Positions 21,856 through 30,822 are shown, counted from the first letter of the stretch. The stretch is DNA of 57,208 bases from Treponema zioleckii (GCF_014737315.1 NZ_JPUF01000019.1:1-57208), one strand, 5' to 3'. Notes: generated by a model from the letters alone, not told the origin. Numbers and translations: made by a program.

Positions 21856-23634
21856 ATGAAAAAAATGATAAAACGTTTTTTGCATCGTTTTGCTTTTCCT
21901 CTTATTTCAGCTTTTATGCTTTTCTCGTGCAGCGACGGCATTGACTCTGCCAGCACCACACGCGGCATTGACGCAACCGACGACGATTTGGTGAGCCTTT
22001 CCGACAACAACGGAAAAAGCGACAAAGACACGCGCAAAGACACCGCATCTTCTGTAATCGACTTTGGCGACAATTTTATCCGTGGATTCGACGCAAGCGC
22101 GGTGGATTATTTTGAGAATGTTTATGCTTCGTCAAATACCTGGACAGATAAAAACTGGTATGAAGCAGACGGAACACAAAAGGATATATTCAAGCTTCTT
22201 GCCGACCACGGCTTTAATACAGTTCGCCTGAGAGTTTGGGTGGACCCGTCTGAGACAAGTACGATTACTGATTCCGTGTGGCCAACTTCAACAACTGGTG
22301 ATGCATGGCGAGCTGGCGACTGCACTATTGAGCGTGCTACAAGGCTTGCAAAGCGGGCTAAAGCTGTTGGACTAAAAGTTCTTCTCGACTTGCATCTTTC
22401 CGATTATTGGACAGACCCTGCCGTACAGCTTATTCCTAAAACTTGGCAAAGCGCTGCGACAGCTTCTGATATGGAAGAAATGCTTTCTTCTTATATAACC
22501 GAGACCTTGACTTACATGAAAACTGCTGGTGTAACGCCAGATTTCGTGCAGGTTGGAAACGAAATTGACCGTGGCATCCTTGTTGATTCTTCGATAAATA
22601 CTTCAACTGGTTCAAAAGTTGCGACAGCTGCAAGTTCATCAATAAATGGTGGAATCAACACAGACAATTTTAAGACTTACATAAAAGCTGGTTGCAAGGC
22701 TGTTCGAGATTTTGATAGCAGTATAAAAATTGTCGTGCACATTACAGCTCAGAATTATACGTGTTTCGATAAAGTTGATGCTTCTGGTGCAGATTACGAC
22801 ATAGTTGGGCTTTCTTATTATCCGTGGGAAAATCACGGCACAATTAGCGCGCTTAAAACAAAAATACAAAGTTTTAGTAAGCCTGTTATGATTGTTGAGA
22901 CTTCGGCAAGTGCAAAGGAATATACCGATTCTCAGGCAAGTACAGCATATTTAAATTTGAGTGGCGAATCGTATGCTGATGTTGAAACTTCTGGATCAAA
23001 AATTACGGCAAGCGAATCGAACCAAACGAACATTCTCCGTCATGTGATGCAAGAAATTTATGATGCTGGCGGAACAGGAATCTGCGTTTGGGGCGGTGAA
23101 CGCCGCGATTATCTGTACGGACTCTTCTCATGGGAAGGATATGCTTATCCAGCAATCGACGCCTTCAATTACACCCCAGCGGACGGCTATCCAACAGCCA
23201 ACAACGGCTCTACAACCGACGAAGAAACTGGCGACTCTGGAAATTCCGGTGAAACTGGTGGCTCAGACGACACAACTGGAAATGAAAGTGGAGATTCTGA
23301 AAATTCTGGTGAAAATGAAACGCTGCTTGATATTTCGACTTCGTTCTCAGGGACTGGAAGTTTCGTAAAGGTTGTTGACTCTGGTTCGATGCCTTCTCAA
23401 ATATCAGAATTGTATGTGGCGCTTGAAAATATGAGTGGTAGTGGCGATTGGTGGTTTCAAATAAACTTTGATGGTTCAACTTGGGATATAGCAAAAGCTG
23501 CTTGGGATGATAATTGCTCTGGATATAGCATGACAATTACAGATGCGAATTTGATTTCTAATTTGATTTCAAACGGAATATATGCTGTAACAGGCTCTGG
23601 TCTTTCTGGTACTTTGATAATCAAATCTAAATAA
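21856..23634 (+). CDS. GH53 endo-beta-1,4-galactanase lipoprotein, second paralogue
   Basis: The 592-residue enzyme is anchored as a lipoprotein (MLFS-Cys25). The GH53 barrel covers about residues 70-450: RLRVWVDPSE, LLDLHLSDYWTDP, acid/base in VQVGNEIDRG (Glu236) and nucleophile in VMIVETSAS (Glu348). An acidic Gly/Ser/Glu linker (about 455-492) joins a ~100-residue C-terminal module with GDWWFQINFDG, shared with the lipoprotein upstream. This architecture differs from the secreted CBM61-type paralogue. The protein is likely exposed on the surface or in the periplasm. The ribosome site CGGAGG is clear. Confidence 0.93.
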   Translation: MKKMIKRFLHRFAFPLISAFMLFSCSDGIDSASTTRGIDATDDDLVSLSDNNGKSDKDTRKDTASSVIDFGDNFIRGFDASAVDYFENVYASSNTWTDKNWYEADGTQKDIFKLLADHGFNTVRLRVWVDPSETSTITDSVWPTSTTGDAWRAGDCTIERATRLAKRAKAVGLKVLLDLHLSDYWTDPAVQLIPKTWQSAATASDMEEMLSSYITETLTYMKTAGVTPDFVQVGNEIDRGILVDSSINTSTGSKVATAASSSINGGINTDNFKTYIKAGCKAVRDFDSSIKIVVHITAQNYTCFDKVDASGADYDIVGLSYYPWENHGTISALKTKIQSFSKPVMIVETSASAKEYTDSQASTAYLNLSGESYADVETSGSKITASESNQTNILRHVMQEIYDAGGTGICVWGGERRDYLYGLFSWEGYAYPAIDAFNYTPADGYPTANNGSTTDEETGDSGNSGETGGSDDTTGNESGDSENSGENETLLDISTSFSGTGSFVKVVDSGSMPSQISELYVALENMSGSGDWWFQINFDGSTWDIAKAAWDDNCSGYSMTITDANLISNLISNGIYAVTGSGLSGTLIIKSK

Positions 23635-23843
23635 CACCATTCCTTCAACACACGGATTTGTTCGTTCCTAACGGAACTCACTTTTATAAAAAGCGAAAAA
23701 CGTTAGTTTTGAGCAAATCCGTTTGTTTTCCCGGCGGACTGCTCGCTTGCTGTCTGCCGATTTTTTTAATTCAGCATCATCTTCTAAAATCCGAAAATTT
23801 TACAGGACTCTTGTCTTAAAAATTCAATTTTAGGAAAAATACC

Positions 23844-24941
23844 ATGCAAATTGTAGCAGAAATCGGAACATCTCACGGCGGCGATTTTGAGAAAGCTAAA
23901 AAACTTATAGATACATCAATAGATTCCGGGGCTGACTTTGTAAAGTTTCAGTGGGTTTATGCGGACGAAATCCTTCACCCGGAGACAGGGTTCGTAAATC
24001 TTCCGGGCGGAAAAATTCGCCTCTACGACAGATTCAAGGAACTTGAAGTTCCAAAAGAATTTTTTGCGGACTGCCAGAATTATATTCACTCCAAAAACGC
24101 AAAATTCATGTGCAGTCCATTCGGTCTAAAAAGCCTAAAAGAGCTGATAGAAATAAATCCTGACTGCATAAAAATCGCTTCGCCGGAACTCAATCATCTT
24201 CCGCTCTTAAAAGAACTTGCAGAATATAGAAAGAACTTTAAGATTCCAGTTGTCGTTTCATCTGGCGTCTCAAAACTTCGAGACATAGAAAACGCGCTTT
24301 CGATTCTCGGAACAGACGGCGTTACGCTCCTTCACTGCATCACTTTTTATCCGGCTCCAGAAGAAGAATACAACTTGAATTTGATTCCGAATCTCTCAAA
24401 GATTTTTGGCGTTCCTTGCGGCGTTAGCGACCACTCCCTTGACCCCGTTCTGGTTCCGTCGCTTGCGGCAGCGGTGGGCGGCGAGATGATAGAAAAACAC
24501 ATCACTTTGAGCCGAAAGACCGACGGACTCGACGACCCGGTTGCCCTCGAAGGCGAGCAGTTCGCGCTTATGACGCATTGCATCCGGCAGTGCGAGGCTG
24601 TTTTTAGGCAATACGGAAAAGAAAACGGCAAGGATTACATTATCCGCCAGCTAAAAGAAGAATACGAAGACCGCGTTGAAAAGTGCCTTGGAAACGGCAT
24701 AAAAAAACTTGCTCCCGCCGAAGAAGCGAATTACGGCCGAACTAACCGAAGCCTTCATTTTATGCACAGCATGAAAGCCGGCGAAATCGTTCAGATTAAA
24801 GATATTGGAGTTTTGCGCACCGAAAAAATACTGACACCCGGAATTTCACCAGAATTCTTGGACGAAGTGATTGGTAAACGGCTTACAAAAGAAGTAAAAT
24901 CTGGGGAAGGTGTTTTATTTACACACTTCTTTACAGATTAA
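23844..24941 (+). CDS. NeuB-family nonulosonate (sialic acid-type) synthase
   Basis: The 365-residue cytoplasmic enzyme has a NeuB TIM barrel (IVAEIGTSHGGDFEKAKKLI, then GADFVKFQ) and a C-terminal SAF antifreeze-like domain (NRSLHFMHSMKAGEIVQIKD to VIGKRL). The family condenses phosphoenolpyruvate with an N-acetylated hexosamine to make a nine-carbon acid such as sialic, legionaminic or pseudaminic acid. No partner genes (epimerase, CMP transferase) are nearby, so the exact product is unknown. It may supply flagellin or surface glycans. It has an AGGAAA ribosome site and sits oddly inside the galactan locus. Confidence 0.9.
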   Translation: MQIVAEIGTSHGGDFEKAKKLIDTSIDSGADFVKFQWVYADEILHPETGFVNLPGGKIRLYDRFKELEVPKEFFADCQNYIHSKNAKFMCSPFGLKSLKELIEINPDCIKIASPELNHLPLLKELAEYRKNFKIPVVVSSGVSKLRDIENALSILGTDGVTLLHCITFYPAPEEEYNLNLIPNLSKIFGVPCGVSDHSLDPVLVPSLAAAVGGEMIEKHITLSRKTDGLDDPVALEGEQFALMTHCIRQCEAVFRQYGKENGKDYIIRQLKEEYEDRVEKCLGNGIKKLAPAEEANYGRTNRSLHFMHSMKAGEIVQIKDIGVLRTEKILTPGISPEFLDEVIGKRLTKEVKSGEGVLFTHFFTD

Positions 24942-24995
24942 CAAGTTCTAACAGCCTTTGTGACAGAAATTCCGCATTATGAAAAGTTGACTAAA

Positions 24996-25174
24996 TGGTT
25001 CAATTTTGAGTTTTTACAAAGCTCGTCATTCCGAAGTGGTTTCGGAATCTCTTCCAACGTTGCAGGGAGAGCGTAGATGCTGAATCAAGGCGACCGCGAA
25101 AACGAAAGCGGTCGAGTTCAGCATGACAGCAGTGCGCTCTTCTCGCATGGCAGAAAACTCGAAATTCAGCCTAA
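24996..25174. mobile_element. MITE-like element, copy B
   Basis: The left end TGGTTCAATTTTGAGTTTTT and the right end AAAACTCGAAATTCAGCCTA are inverted repeats matching copies A and C. The interior holds a GTCATTCCGAA palindrome (25024-25051) and the 54-bp nested palindrome (25075-25128). It occupies most of the 313-bp gap before the GH5 gene. Confidence 0.55.
25075..25128. repeat. 54-bp palindromic repeat, copy 2 (inverted)
   Basis: Exact reverse complement of 17827-17880 over 54 bp, giving inverted copies 7.2 kb apart around five same-strand genes. Confidence 0.8.
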
Positions 25175-25254
25175 AAATCTGATGGGCGGACGACCAACTG
25201 ATTTTTGTATCGACAAGTTTTATAATGCGGAAGTCCTGGGCTTAATGAGGTTTT

Positions 25255-26754
25255 ATGAAAAAACTCTTTGCGTGCCTTTCTTTTATCGTGGCACTTGTAA
25301 GCTGCTCCGCAGATTTTTTGGCAGAAGCCGAGTCTGTGCTTTCTGCAGGAGAAACAAAATCAACTCCAAAATCCAGCACAACTGTCTGGAGCGGAAATAC
25401 AGATTTTAATGATTCTGAGTGGAAAGTGAACATTCAGATTCCTTCAAATAAGTTTGCATCATTTTCGGCAGGCTCTAAAATTCAAGTTGAATGGTATGCC
25501 TCAAACACTGCAAAAAATTACAAAAAACTCCAGTTTGACTCTATGGGGTCAAGCTGGAACGAACTGACCGGCGGTTCGTTCATTGGCGGATACAAAGAAA
25601 GCGGGGAGAACAGCCCAGGCGTTATTCCCACTTCAAATCCACTTGCGTACACGGTTACTTCGGCGAATGCGTCCGCTCTAAAATCTGGTGGATTTGCTTT
25701 GATGGGTTACGGAGTTGTCGTAACAAAAATCACGCTGATTTCTGGCGGAACTTCTGCAAAAGAAAATCAGGATGAATCCGGAACGAGTTCTGACGTTGCG
25801 ACAAAGCCAAAACCAACTTCTGTTACAGGAACACCTTTTTATAATCACGGAAAACTCCACGTTTCTGGGGCCTATCTTTACGACTCGCACAATCAAAAAT
25901 ATCAACTTTACGGCATGAGCACCCACGGACTTAATTTTGGGGACGACTTTAGCCGTTACGTGAACGAGGACGCTTTTAAGACGCTCGTTGACGATTGGAA
26001 CACGAACTGCATACGGCTTGTGCTTTATCCAAAAGATTACAACGGTTACTGCAATGGCGGTGACAAATCTAAGCTCAAACAAATCGTCAAGAACGGAATC
26101 GAATACGCAACGAAATGCGGAATGTACGTTTTGGTTGATTGGCACGTGCACAATTACAATCCGAACGAAACCAAAGAAGAGGCAAAAATCTTCCTTGCCG
26201 AAATCGCAAAAGAATACGCAAACTACGGCAACGTGCTTTACGAAATCTGCAACGAGCCAACTGGCTCCCCTTGGGACAGCTCAATAAAACCCTATGCCGA
26301 GGAAGTGATTCCTGTAATCCGCAAGTACGCGAAAGATGCTGTTATTATCGTTGGAACGAACACTTGGAGTCAGGACGTTGAAGAGCCATTGCAAAATCCG
26401 CTTAAATTTTCGAACGTAATGTACACTTTCCATTTTTACGCGAACAGCCACACTGATTCATTCAGAAATCGCGTGGAGAACGCAATAAACTCTGGTCTCC
26501 CGATTTTTATTACCGAATTTGGAACTTGCGACGCGAGCGGAAACGGAGGATTCAATGAAGCTGAATCTAAAAAATGGTTCGATTTGTGCAAAAAATACAG
26601 CATAAGTCATTTGAACTGGAGCCTTTCAAGCAAGAGTGAGACTGCAAGCGCGATTGTTTCGGGCTGCTCAAAAACAAGCGGCTGGACTTCTGGCGAGCTT
26701 ACGGATTCTGGAAAACTCGTCGTAAATCACTTTAGAAGTGACTGCACACGATAG
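25255..26754 (+). CDS. GH5 endoglucanase lipoprotein (subfamily 2-like)
   Basis: The 499-residue protein has a lipobox LVSC (Cys17). Residues about 43-165 form a beta-sandwich module ending LKSGGFALMGYGVVVTKITL, which looks like a glycan-binding domain. After a Ser/Thr/Pro linker, the GH5 catalytic domain runs from about 195 to 495: LYGMSTHGLNF, VDWHVHN, acid/base in EICNEPTG (Glu334) and nucleophile in FITEFGTC (Glu421). It would hydrolyse beta-1,4-glucan such as cellulose at the cell surface. It is the last gene of the polysaccharide locus. No LacI-type operator is seen before it. Confidence 0.93.
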   Translation: MKKLFACLSFIVALVSCSADFLAEAESVLSAGETKSTPKSSTTVWSGNTDFNDSEWKVNIQIPSNKFASFSAGSKIQVEWYASNTAKNYKKLQFDSMGSSWNELTGGSFIGGYKESGENSPGVIPTSNPLAYTVTSANASALKSGGFALMGYGVVVTKITLISGGTSAKENQDESGTSSDVATKPKPTSVTGTPFYNHGKLHVSGAYLYDSHNQKYQLYGMSTHGLNFGDDFSRYVNEDAFKTLVDDWNTNCIRLVLYPKDYNGYCNGGDKSKLKQIVKNGIEYATKCGMYVLVDWHVHNYNPNETKEEAKIFLAEIAKEYANYGNVLYEICNEPTGSPWDSSIKPYAEEVIPVIRKYAKDAVIIVGTNTWSQDVEEPLQNPLKFSNVMYTFHFYANSHTDSFRNRVENAINSGLPIFITEFGTCDASGNGGFNEAESKKWFDLCKKYSISHLNWSLSSKSETASAIVSGCSKTSGWTSGELTDSGKLVVNHFRSDCTR

Positions 26755-26800
26755 TCAACTCTCGATAGGGGGGCATCGTAAGTCTCGGTGGGAGAGGGTA

Positions 26801-26843
26801 GTGCTTCGCGGTGGTTGAGCTTGTCGAAACCACCGCGAAGCAT
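26801..26843. repeat. Long GTGGTTGAGC-type palindrome after the GH5 gene
   Basis: GTGCTTCGCGGTGGTT and AACCACCGCGAAGCAT form a 15- to 16-bp stem around GAGCTTGTCGA. It is GC-rich in an AT-rich setting and related to the repeat at 13357. It lacks a T-run, so it is a repeat rather than a typical terminator. Confidence 0.7.
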
Positions 26844-26960
26844 CACAAAATAGACATTTTTACGGTAGTGCAGACAATTTTTTTGCATCTGTAAGTTTAT
26901 AATGAAGTTGTTCCGTAGGCGGTTTAAATTCTTGCGGATAAATTGTAAGATTACCTCATT

Positions 26961-28268
26961 ATGGCAGAAATTATTCAACCTAGAGTCCTAAAAGGATTCA
27001 GAGACATTTTACCAGACGCAGAAATATTGCGCACAAATCTTCAGGAAAAAATCACACAAGTTTACCGCTCGTTCGGATTCGTTCCGATTGACACACCTGT
27101 TCTTGAATATTCGGAAATCTTATTGCGAAAATCTAACGGCGAGACTGAAAAACAAGTCTTCAGATTCGAGGACAACGGAAAACGCGACGTTGCAATGCGC
27201 TTTGACCTTACCGTTCCGTTCGCACGTTTCACAGCCGAGCATGAAAGCGAACTTTATTTTCCGTTCAAACGTTATCACCTTGCAAAAGTTTGGCGTGGCG
27301 AAAAACCTCAGGCAGGTCGCTACCGCGAATTCGTTCAGTGCGACATTGATACCGTAGGAACAGACAGCGCTGGCGCGGACTTTGAAATTCTTAGCGTAAT
27401 GAAGGCGGCTCTTGCTGCAATCGGTGTAACCGACGTTACGATTCACGTAAACCACCGCGGAATTTTCAATCGCTTCCTCGCAAAAATCGGGCAGCTTGAA
27501 AAATCAGAGGATATCCTTCGCTCTGTCGATAAACTTGCAAAAGTCGGCGAATCTGAAGTTAAAAAAGAACTTGTTGAATTTACTGGCAGCGAGGAAGCCG
27601 CACAAGAAATTCTCAAATATATTGCCGGCGGAAAAGATTTTGACTCAACTCTCAATCTGCTTGAAGAAATGGCAGGTGGAGAAGGCGAGGACACAAAACG
27701 AATGCGAGAAATCCGCGAGATGATGAAAGCTTCCGGCATTGAGGCGACTTACGTTCTTGACCCAAGCATTACACGTGGGCTTGACTATTACACAGGAATC
27801 GTTTACGAAACATTCTTGAACGAACTTCCTTCAATCGGCTCGGTTTGCTCTGGCGGACGTTACGACAACCTTGCGGGCTTGTACACAAAAACAAAATTGC
27901 CGGGAGTCGGTGCTTCAATTGGTCTTGACCGCCTTATTGCGGGCTTGGAGCAGCTTGGGCGCACGGAGAAAAAAGGAAGCTACCTCGACGCAGAGATTTT
28001 CTGCATGGACAAGAACCTTACGATTTTGTATCAGGGCGTTGCGTCTAAACTTCGTGAAAAAGGAATCGCTGTTGAAGTGTTCCCGGAAGCAAAGAAGATG
28101 AACCAGCAGTATGCCGTTACAGATGCGAAAGGCGTAAAATGGGGAATCATAATTGGTTCGAACGAAGCCGAGAAAAATGTGGCGACATTAAAGAACTTAA
28201 AAACTCGTGAGCAGTTCGCTGATCTTACTGTTGACCAGATTGCCGACAAAATAATTCAGGAACGCTAA
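26961..28268 (+). CDS. hisS: Histidyl-tRNA synthetase
   Basis: The 435-residue class II aminoacyl-tRNA synthetase charges tRNA-His. Motif 1 begins LKGFRDILPDAEI, motif 2 is RGEKPQAGRYREFVQCD, the histidine-specific loop is RGLDYYTGIVYE and motif 3 is GASIGLDRLI. The C-terminal anticodon-binding domain covers about residues 335-435. Length and order fit the longer HisRS form found in spirochaetes. ATG 26961 fits the family start and lacks a clear ribosome site. A terminator follows. Confidence 0.97.
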   Translation: MAEIIQPRVLKGFRDILPDAEILRTNLQEKITQVYRSFGFVPIDTPVLEYSEILLRKSNGETEKQVFRFEDNGKRDVAMRFDLTVPFARFTAEHESELYFPFKRYHLAKVWRGEKPQAGRYREFVQCDIDTVGTDSAGADFEILSVMKAALAAIGVTDVTIHVNHRGIFNRFLAKIGQLEKSEDILRSVDKLAKVGESEVKKELVEFTGSEEAAQEILKYIAGGKDFDSTLNLLEEMAGGEGEDTKRMREIREMMKASGIEATYVLDPSITRGLDYYTGIVYETFLNELPSIGSVCSGGRYDNLAGLYTKTKLPGVGASIGLDRLIAGLEQLGRTEKKGSYLDAEIFCMDKNLTILYQGVASKLREKGIAVEVFPEAKKMNQQYAVTDAKGVKWGIIIGSNEAEKNVATLKNLKTREQFADLTVDQIADKIIQER

Positions 28269-28273
28269 TTTTT

Positions 28274-28307
28274 AGGTTGTGGCTTTTGTGGTCACAACCT
28301 TTATTCT
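28274..28307 (+). terminator. hisS terminator
   Basis: AGGTTGTG and CACAACCT (8-bp arms, 11-nt loop) followed by TTATTCTTTT. It lies between convergent hisS and the minus-strand lipoprotein gene. Confidence 0.75.
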
Positions 28308-28690
28308 TTTAGCATCTGTTTTTGTGCGGTCAGTGCCCTGCGGTAGCTCGTATAAATTACAAGCGAACTTGCAGGAACCCAGCCGCCAGAAACTGCATAC
28401 CATTCTTCTATTCGGTCTTTTTTGTTCGGCGACTCGACTTTTACGGTGCAATTTCCTTCAATTTGCACAAGGTCGCCTTTTCTGAGGCTCGAAAGAACCA
28501 CGGAGTCATATCCACCTTCTTTGCGGGCCGCTACATACGGATCTTTTACGACTGCCCATTGAACCGTCGGAAAAACTTCAAGTTCGTTCAATTGCTCAAA
28601 ATGAATCTCGTCATCTTGTTTGAGACAAGAAACTAACATAGGAAGAGAGAAAGCTAAAATAATGCAAGCAAGAAAATAAGACCTCTTCAT
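28301..28690 (-). CDS. Small lipoprotein with SH3-like domain
   Basis: The 129-residue protein has a signal peptide ending MLVS-Cys22, predicting a lipidated periplasmic or surface protein. The segment DSVVLSSLRKGDLVQIEGNC followed by EEWYAVSGGWVPASSL matches the pattern of bacterial SH3 domains, which often bind peptidoglycan or protein ligands. No enzymatic motif is seen. It follows the NUDIX gene by 11 bp on the same strand and is probably cotranscribed. The function is unknown. Confidence 0.75.
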   Translation of the reverse strand: MKRSYFLACIILAFSLPMLVSCLKQDDEIHFEQLNELEVFPTVQWAVVKDPYVAARKEGGYDSVVLSSLRKGDLVQIEGNCTVKVESPNKKDRIEEWYAVSGGWVPASSLVIYTSYRRALTAQKQMLKE

Positions 28691-28701
28691 CGTTTTTTAA
28701 C

Positions 28702-29124
28702 CTATTTTACATCAGGAAGTATATCTACCAAATATTTTGCGATTTGTGGATAAATCATCAAATCTGAATCAACAAAATTCAGCGTCGGAATTTCGGCAAG
28801 TTCTGCCCATCTGTATTCAGAATGCTCTGTCAACTTGAATTTTTTTTCGATTCCGTTGTGCGGAAGTTTTACGAGATAGGCATGAAGGTCAACTCGCTCG
28901 TTGTTGTGCTTAAAATTTGTTTCGGCAATCCGTTTTTCAACCTGCACGGTCACTCCGAATTCTTCCTGAAATTCTCGCACTACGGCTTGTTCGTCAGTTT
29001 CGCCTTCCTCAACTTTTCCGCCAGGAAATTCCCAGCGTCCGCCCATTTGTCCAACTGGATTTCTGTGAGCAATCAGTATTTTTTTTTCATCAAATGCAAT
29101 ACACGCAATCGAAGTTTTGTTCAT
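28702..29124 (-). CDS. NUDIX hydrolase, MutT-like
   Basis: About 140 residues from ATG 29124, which has a GGGGAAG ribosome site 6 nt upstream; a GTG at 29139 is less likely. The NUDIX box is complete: it begins at GGKVEEGETDEQ and continues with REFQEEFGV, giving the G-x5-E-x7-RE-x2-EE-x-G pattern that binds magnesium. The segment IACIAFDEKKILIAHRN plus GRWEFPGG resembles MutT/8-oxo-dGTPases, which clean oxidised nucleotides, but the substrate cannot be fixed from sequence. The lipoprotein gene follows in the same transcript. Confidence 0.9.
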   Translation of the reverse strand: MNKTSIACIAFDEKKILIAHRNPVGQMGGRWEFPGGKVEEGETDEQAVVREFQEEFGVTVQVEKRIAETNFKHNNERVDLHAYLVKLPHNGIEKKFKLTEHSEYRWAELAEIPTLNFVDSDLMIYPQIAKYLVDILPDVK

Positions 29125-29309
29125 AAAAATCTTCCCCACCGTAGAGTTTTTTGCCCCTGGTTTTCAGCAAAAACGATTATCCTCGCATGAATCGCAATAT
29201 TATAGAAAAAACAAAAAAAATCTGCAATGAAAAATAGCGTGGAACTGCAAAAAAAACTTACTCCAATCTTTAATTTTTCGACTTGTGTCAAAATTATAAC
29301 CGTTCCACG

Positions 29310-29339
29310 TTGACAGTATTTTTTTGAATATGGTAGTAT
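29310..29339 (+). promoter_or_regulatory. Promoter of yebC (TTGACA-18-TAGTAT)
   Basis: The -35 is at 29310-29315 and the -10 at 29334-29339. A GTTCCACG word just upstream (29302-29309) is the inverse of CGTGGAAC at 29238-29245, a possible regulatory pair. Confidence 0.6.
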
Positions 29340-29401
29340 AAAGAACTAAATTCTTTCATTTAGTCTATTCAAGTCGTACACTATTTTTAAGGAGTTCCTA
29401 A

Positions 29402-30145
29402 ATGTCAGGACACAATAAATGGTCAACCATTAAACATGCAAAAGGTGCTGCAGATGCAAAACGCGGTGCGCTTTTCACAAAATTGATTAAGGAAATTTCT
29501 ATTGCTGCTAGCATGGGTGGCGGAGATCCAAACGCTAACCCTCGTCTTCGTGCTGCAATCGTAAAAGCACGTGCAGCTTCAATGCCAAAAGACAACATCG
29601 AGCGTGCAATCAAAAAGGGAACTGGTGAGCTTGGTGGCGGAACTTACGAAGAGCTCGTATACGAAGGATACGCTGCTGGCGGTGTTGCAGTTCTCGTTGA
29701 AGTTCTTACAGATAACAAGAACCGTGCAGCTGCTAACGTTCGCAATATTTTCTCGAAGACTGGCGGAAACCTCGGAACAACTGGTTCTGTAAGCCGCATG
29801 TTCGATCGCAAAGGCGTTATCGAGTATGATGCTGAAGCTGTAAACGAAGAGGAAGTTATGGAAGCTGCTCTCGAAGCTGGCGCAGAAGACATCGTAAACG
29901 AAGACGGTGTAATCACTGTAACAACAGCTCCTGGAGATTTCGCTGCAGTTGTAGAAGCTCTCGAACCAAAGGGATGGTCTTCACTTTCTGCTGGCGTAAA
30001 CATGGTTCCGCAGGCATACACATCAGTTGATAAAGATACAGCTGCAAAAGTTGACAAGCTTATCAGCCGTCTCGAAGAAGATGATGATGTTCAGAACGTT
30101 TACACAACTGTTGAATATCCAGAGGATTACGAGCCAGAGGAGTAA
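29402..30145 (+). CDS. yebC: YebC/PmpR (TACO1) family protein
   Basis: The 247-residue protein has the family's N-terminal signature [20 protein letters not shown] and the typical [15 protein letters not shown] and [15 protein letters not shown] segments, covering the three-domain fold of full length. Members are described as DNA-binding regulators and, more recently, as factors that help ribosomes through difficult stretches. It has an AAGGAG ribosome site and its own promoter. ruvC follows on the same strand beyond a terminator hairpin, a pairing common in bacteria. Confidence 0.96.
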   Translation: MSGHNKWSTIKHAKGAADAKRGALFTKLIKEISIAASMGGGDPNANPRLRAAIVKARAASMPKDNIERAIKKGTGELGGGTYEELVYEGYAAGGVAVLVEVLTDNKNRAAANVRNIFSKTGGNLGTTGSVSRMFDRKGVIEYDAEAVNEEEVMEAALEAGAEDIVNEDGVITVTTAPGDFAAVVEALEPKGWSSLSAGVNMVPQAYTSVDKDTAAKVDKLISRLEEDDDVQNVYTTVEYPEDYEPEE

Positions 30146-30169
30146 TCTTTAGCTTTTTAATCTTTAAGA

Positions 30170-30216
30170 AAGCCCGTTTGGAAACCTTTGTTTCGGCGGG
30201 CTTTTATTTTTTTTTG
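30170..30216 (+). terminator. Terminator between yebC and ruvC
   Basis: AAGCCCG and CGGGCTT arms (30170-30176, 30197-30203) with a 20-nt loop, followed by TTATTTTTTTTTG. It ends a few bases before the ruvC ribosome site, so it may limit rather than abolish read-through. Confidence 0.7.
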
Positions 30217-30229
30217 TTAGGATTTTGCT

Positions 30230-30736
30230 TTGAATAAAAGACGAGTTATAGGAATTGACCCTGGACTTGCCCACACCGGATTTGGCGTGATTGATGCCGT
30301 CGGAAATAACATTCGTCTCGTAAGTTATGGCGTTATAGAAACTCCGGCAACGGAAGAGCATGGAATAAGACTTCTTTCGATTTATAACCGTCTTCTCGCC
30401 GTGCTGAATGAGTTTAAGCCGAATCAGGCTGGTATGGAAGAGCTTTATTTTGCTCGCAATGTTTCCAGTGCAATGGGGGTTGCCGAGGCGAAAGGCGTTG
30501 TTACAATGTGCCTTGCCCAGCACGTAATTCCGCTTTCCATGTACAGACCGACTCAGATAAAATACTCGGTGACAGGAACCAAGACTGCCGATAAAAAAAC
30601 TGTTGAGCAGTACGTAAAAATCCTCTTGAATCTTGAAGTGGAGCCGAAGCCTGACCACGCTGCAGACGCGCTTGCCGCCGCAATAACCCACGTGTATTCC
30701 ACGAATGTCATGTCTTTTGGAAAACGCACAAGTTGA
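30230..30736 (+). CDS. ruvC: Holliday junction resolvase RuvC
   Basis: The 168-residue endonuclease cuts four-way DNA junctions during recombination repair, with RuvAB. It shows the RNase H-like core: first catalytic Asp in RRVIGIDPGLAHTGFG (Asp10), Glu in MEELYFARN, and the final acidic pair in KPDHAADALAAA. The start is TTG at 30230, with AGGA 7 nt upstream; no ATG is available before the first catalytic Asp. A partial terminator separates it from yebC. It is the usual length for the family. Confidence 0.96.
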   Translation: MNKRRVIGIDPGLAHTGFGVIDAVGNNIRLVSYGVIETPATEEHGIRLLSIYNRLLAVLNEFKPNQAGMEELYFARNVSSAMGVAEAKGVVTMCLAQHVIPLSMYRPTQIKYSVTGTKTADKKTVEQYVKILLNLEVEPKPDHAADALAAAITHVYSTNVMSFGKRTS

Positions 30737-30822
30737 TTCAAAATTAAAAATCAACTCTTTTAGAGTTTCCTTTTGTTCTCGCCTTGACCATAACTTATAT
30801 TGCCGATAAATTATAAAATACT

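Noticed and set aside
23844-24941. A sialic acid biosynthesis cluster
   Set aside because: Only the NeuB-like gene is present; the other steps are not encoded nearby.
25077-25409. 110-codon plus ORF overlapping the GH5 start
   Set aside because: It is made of repeat sequence and then reads the GH5 signal region in the wrong frame.
26761-26960. A gene on the minus strand upstream of hisS (26727-26978)
   Set aside because: The frame crosses the long palindrome and the hisS promoter region, and has no ribosome site or family resemblance.
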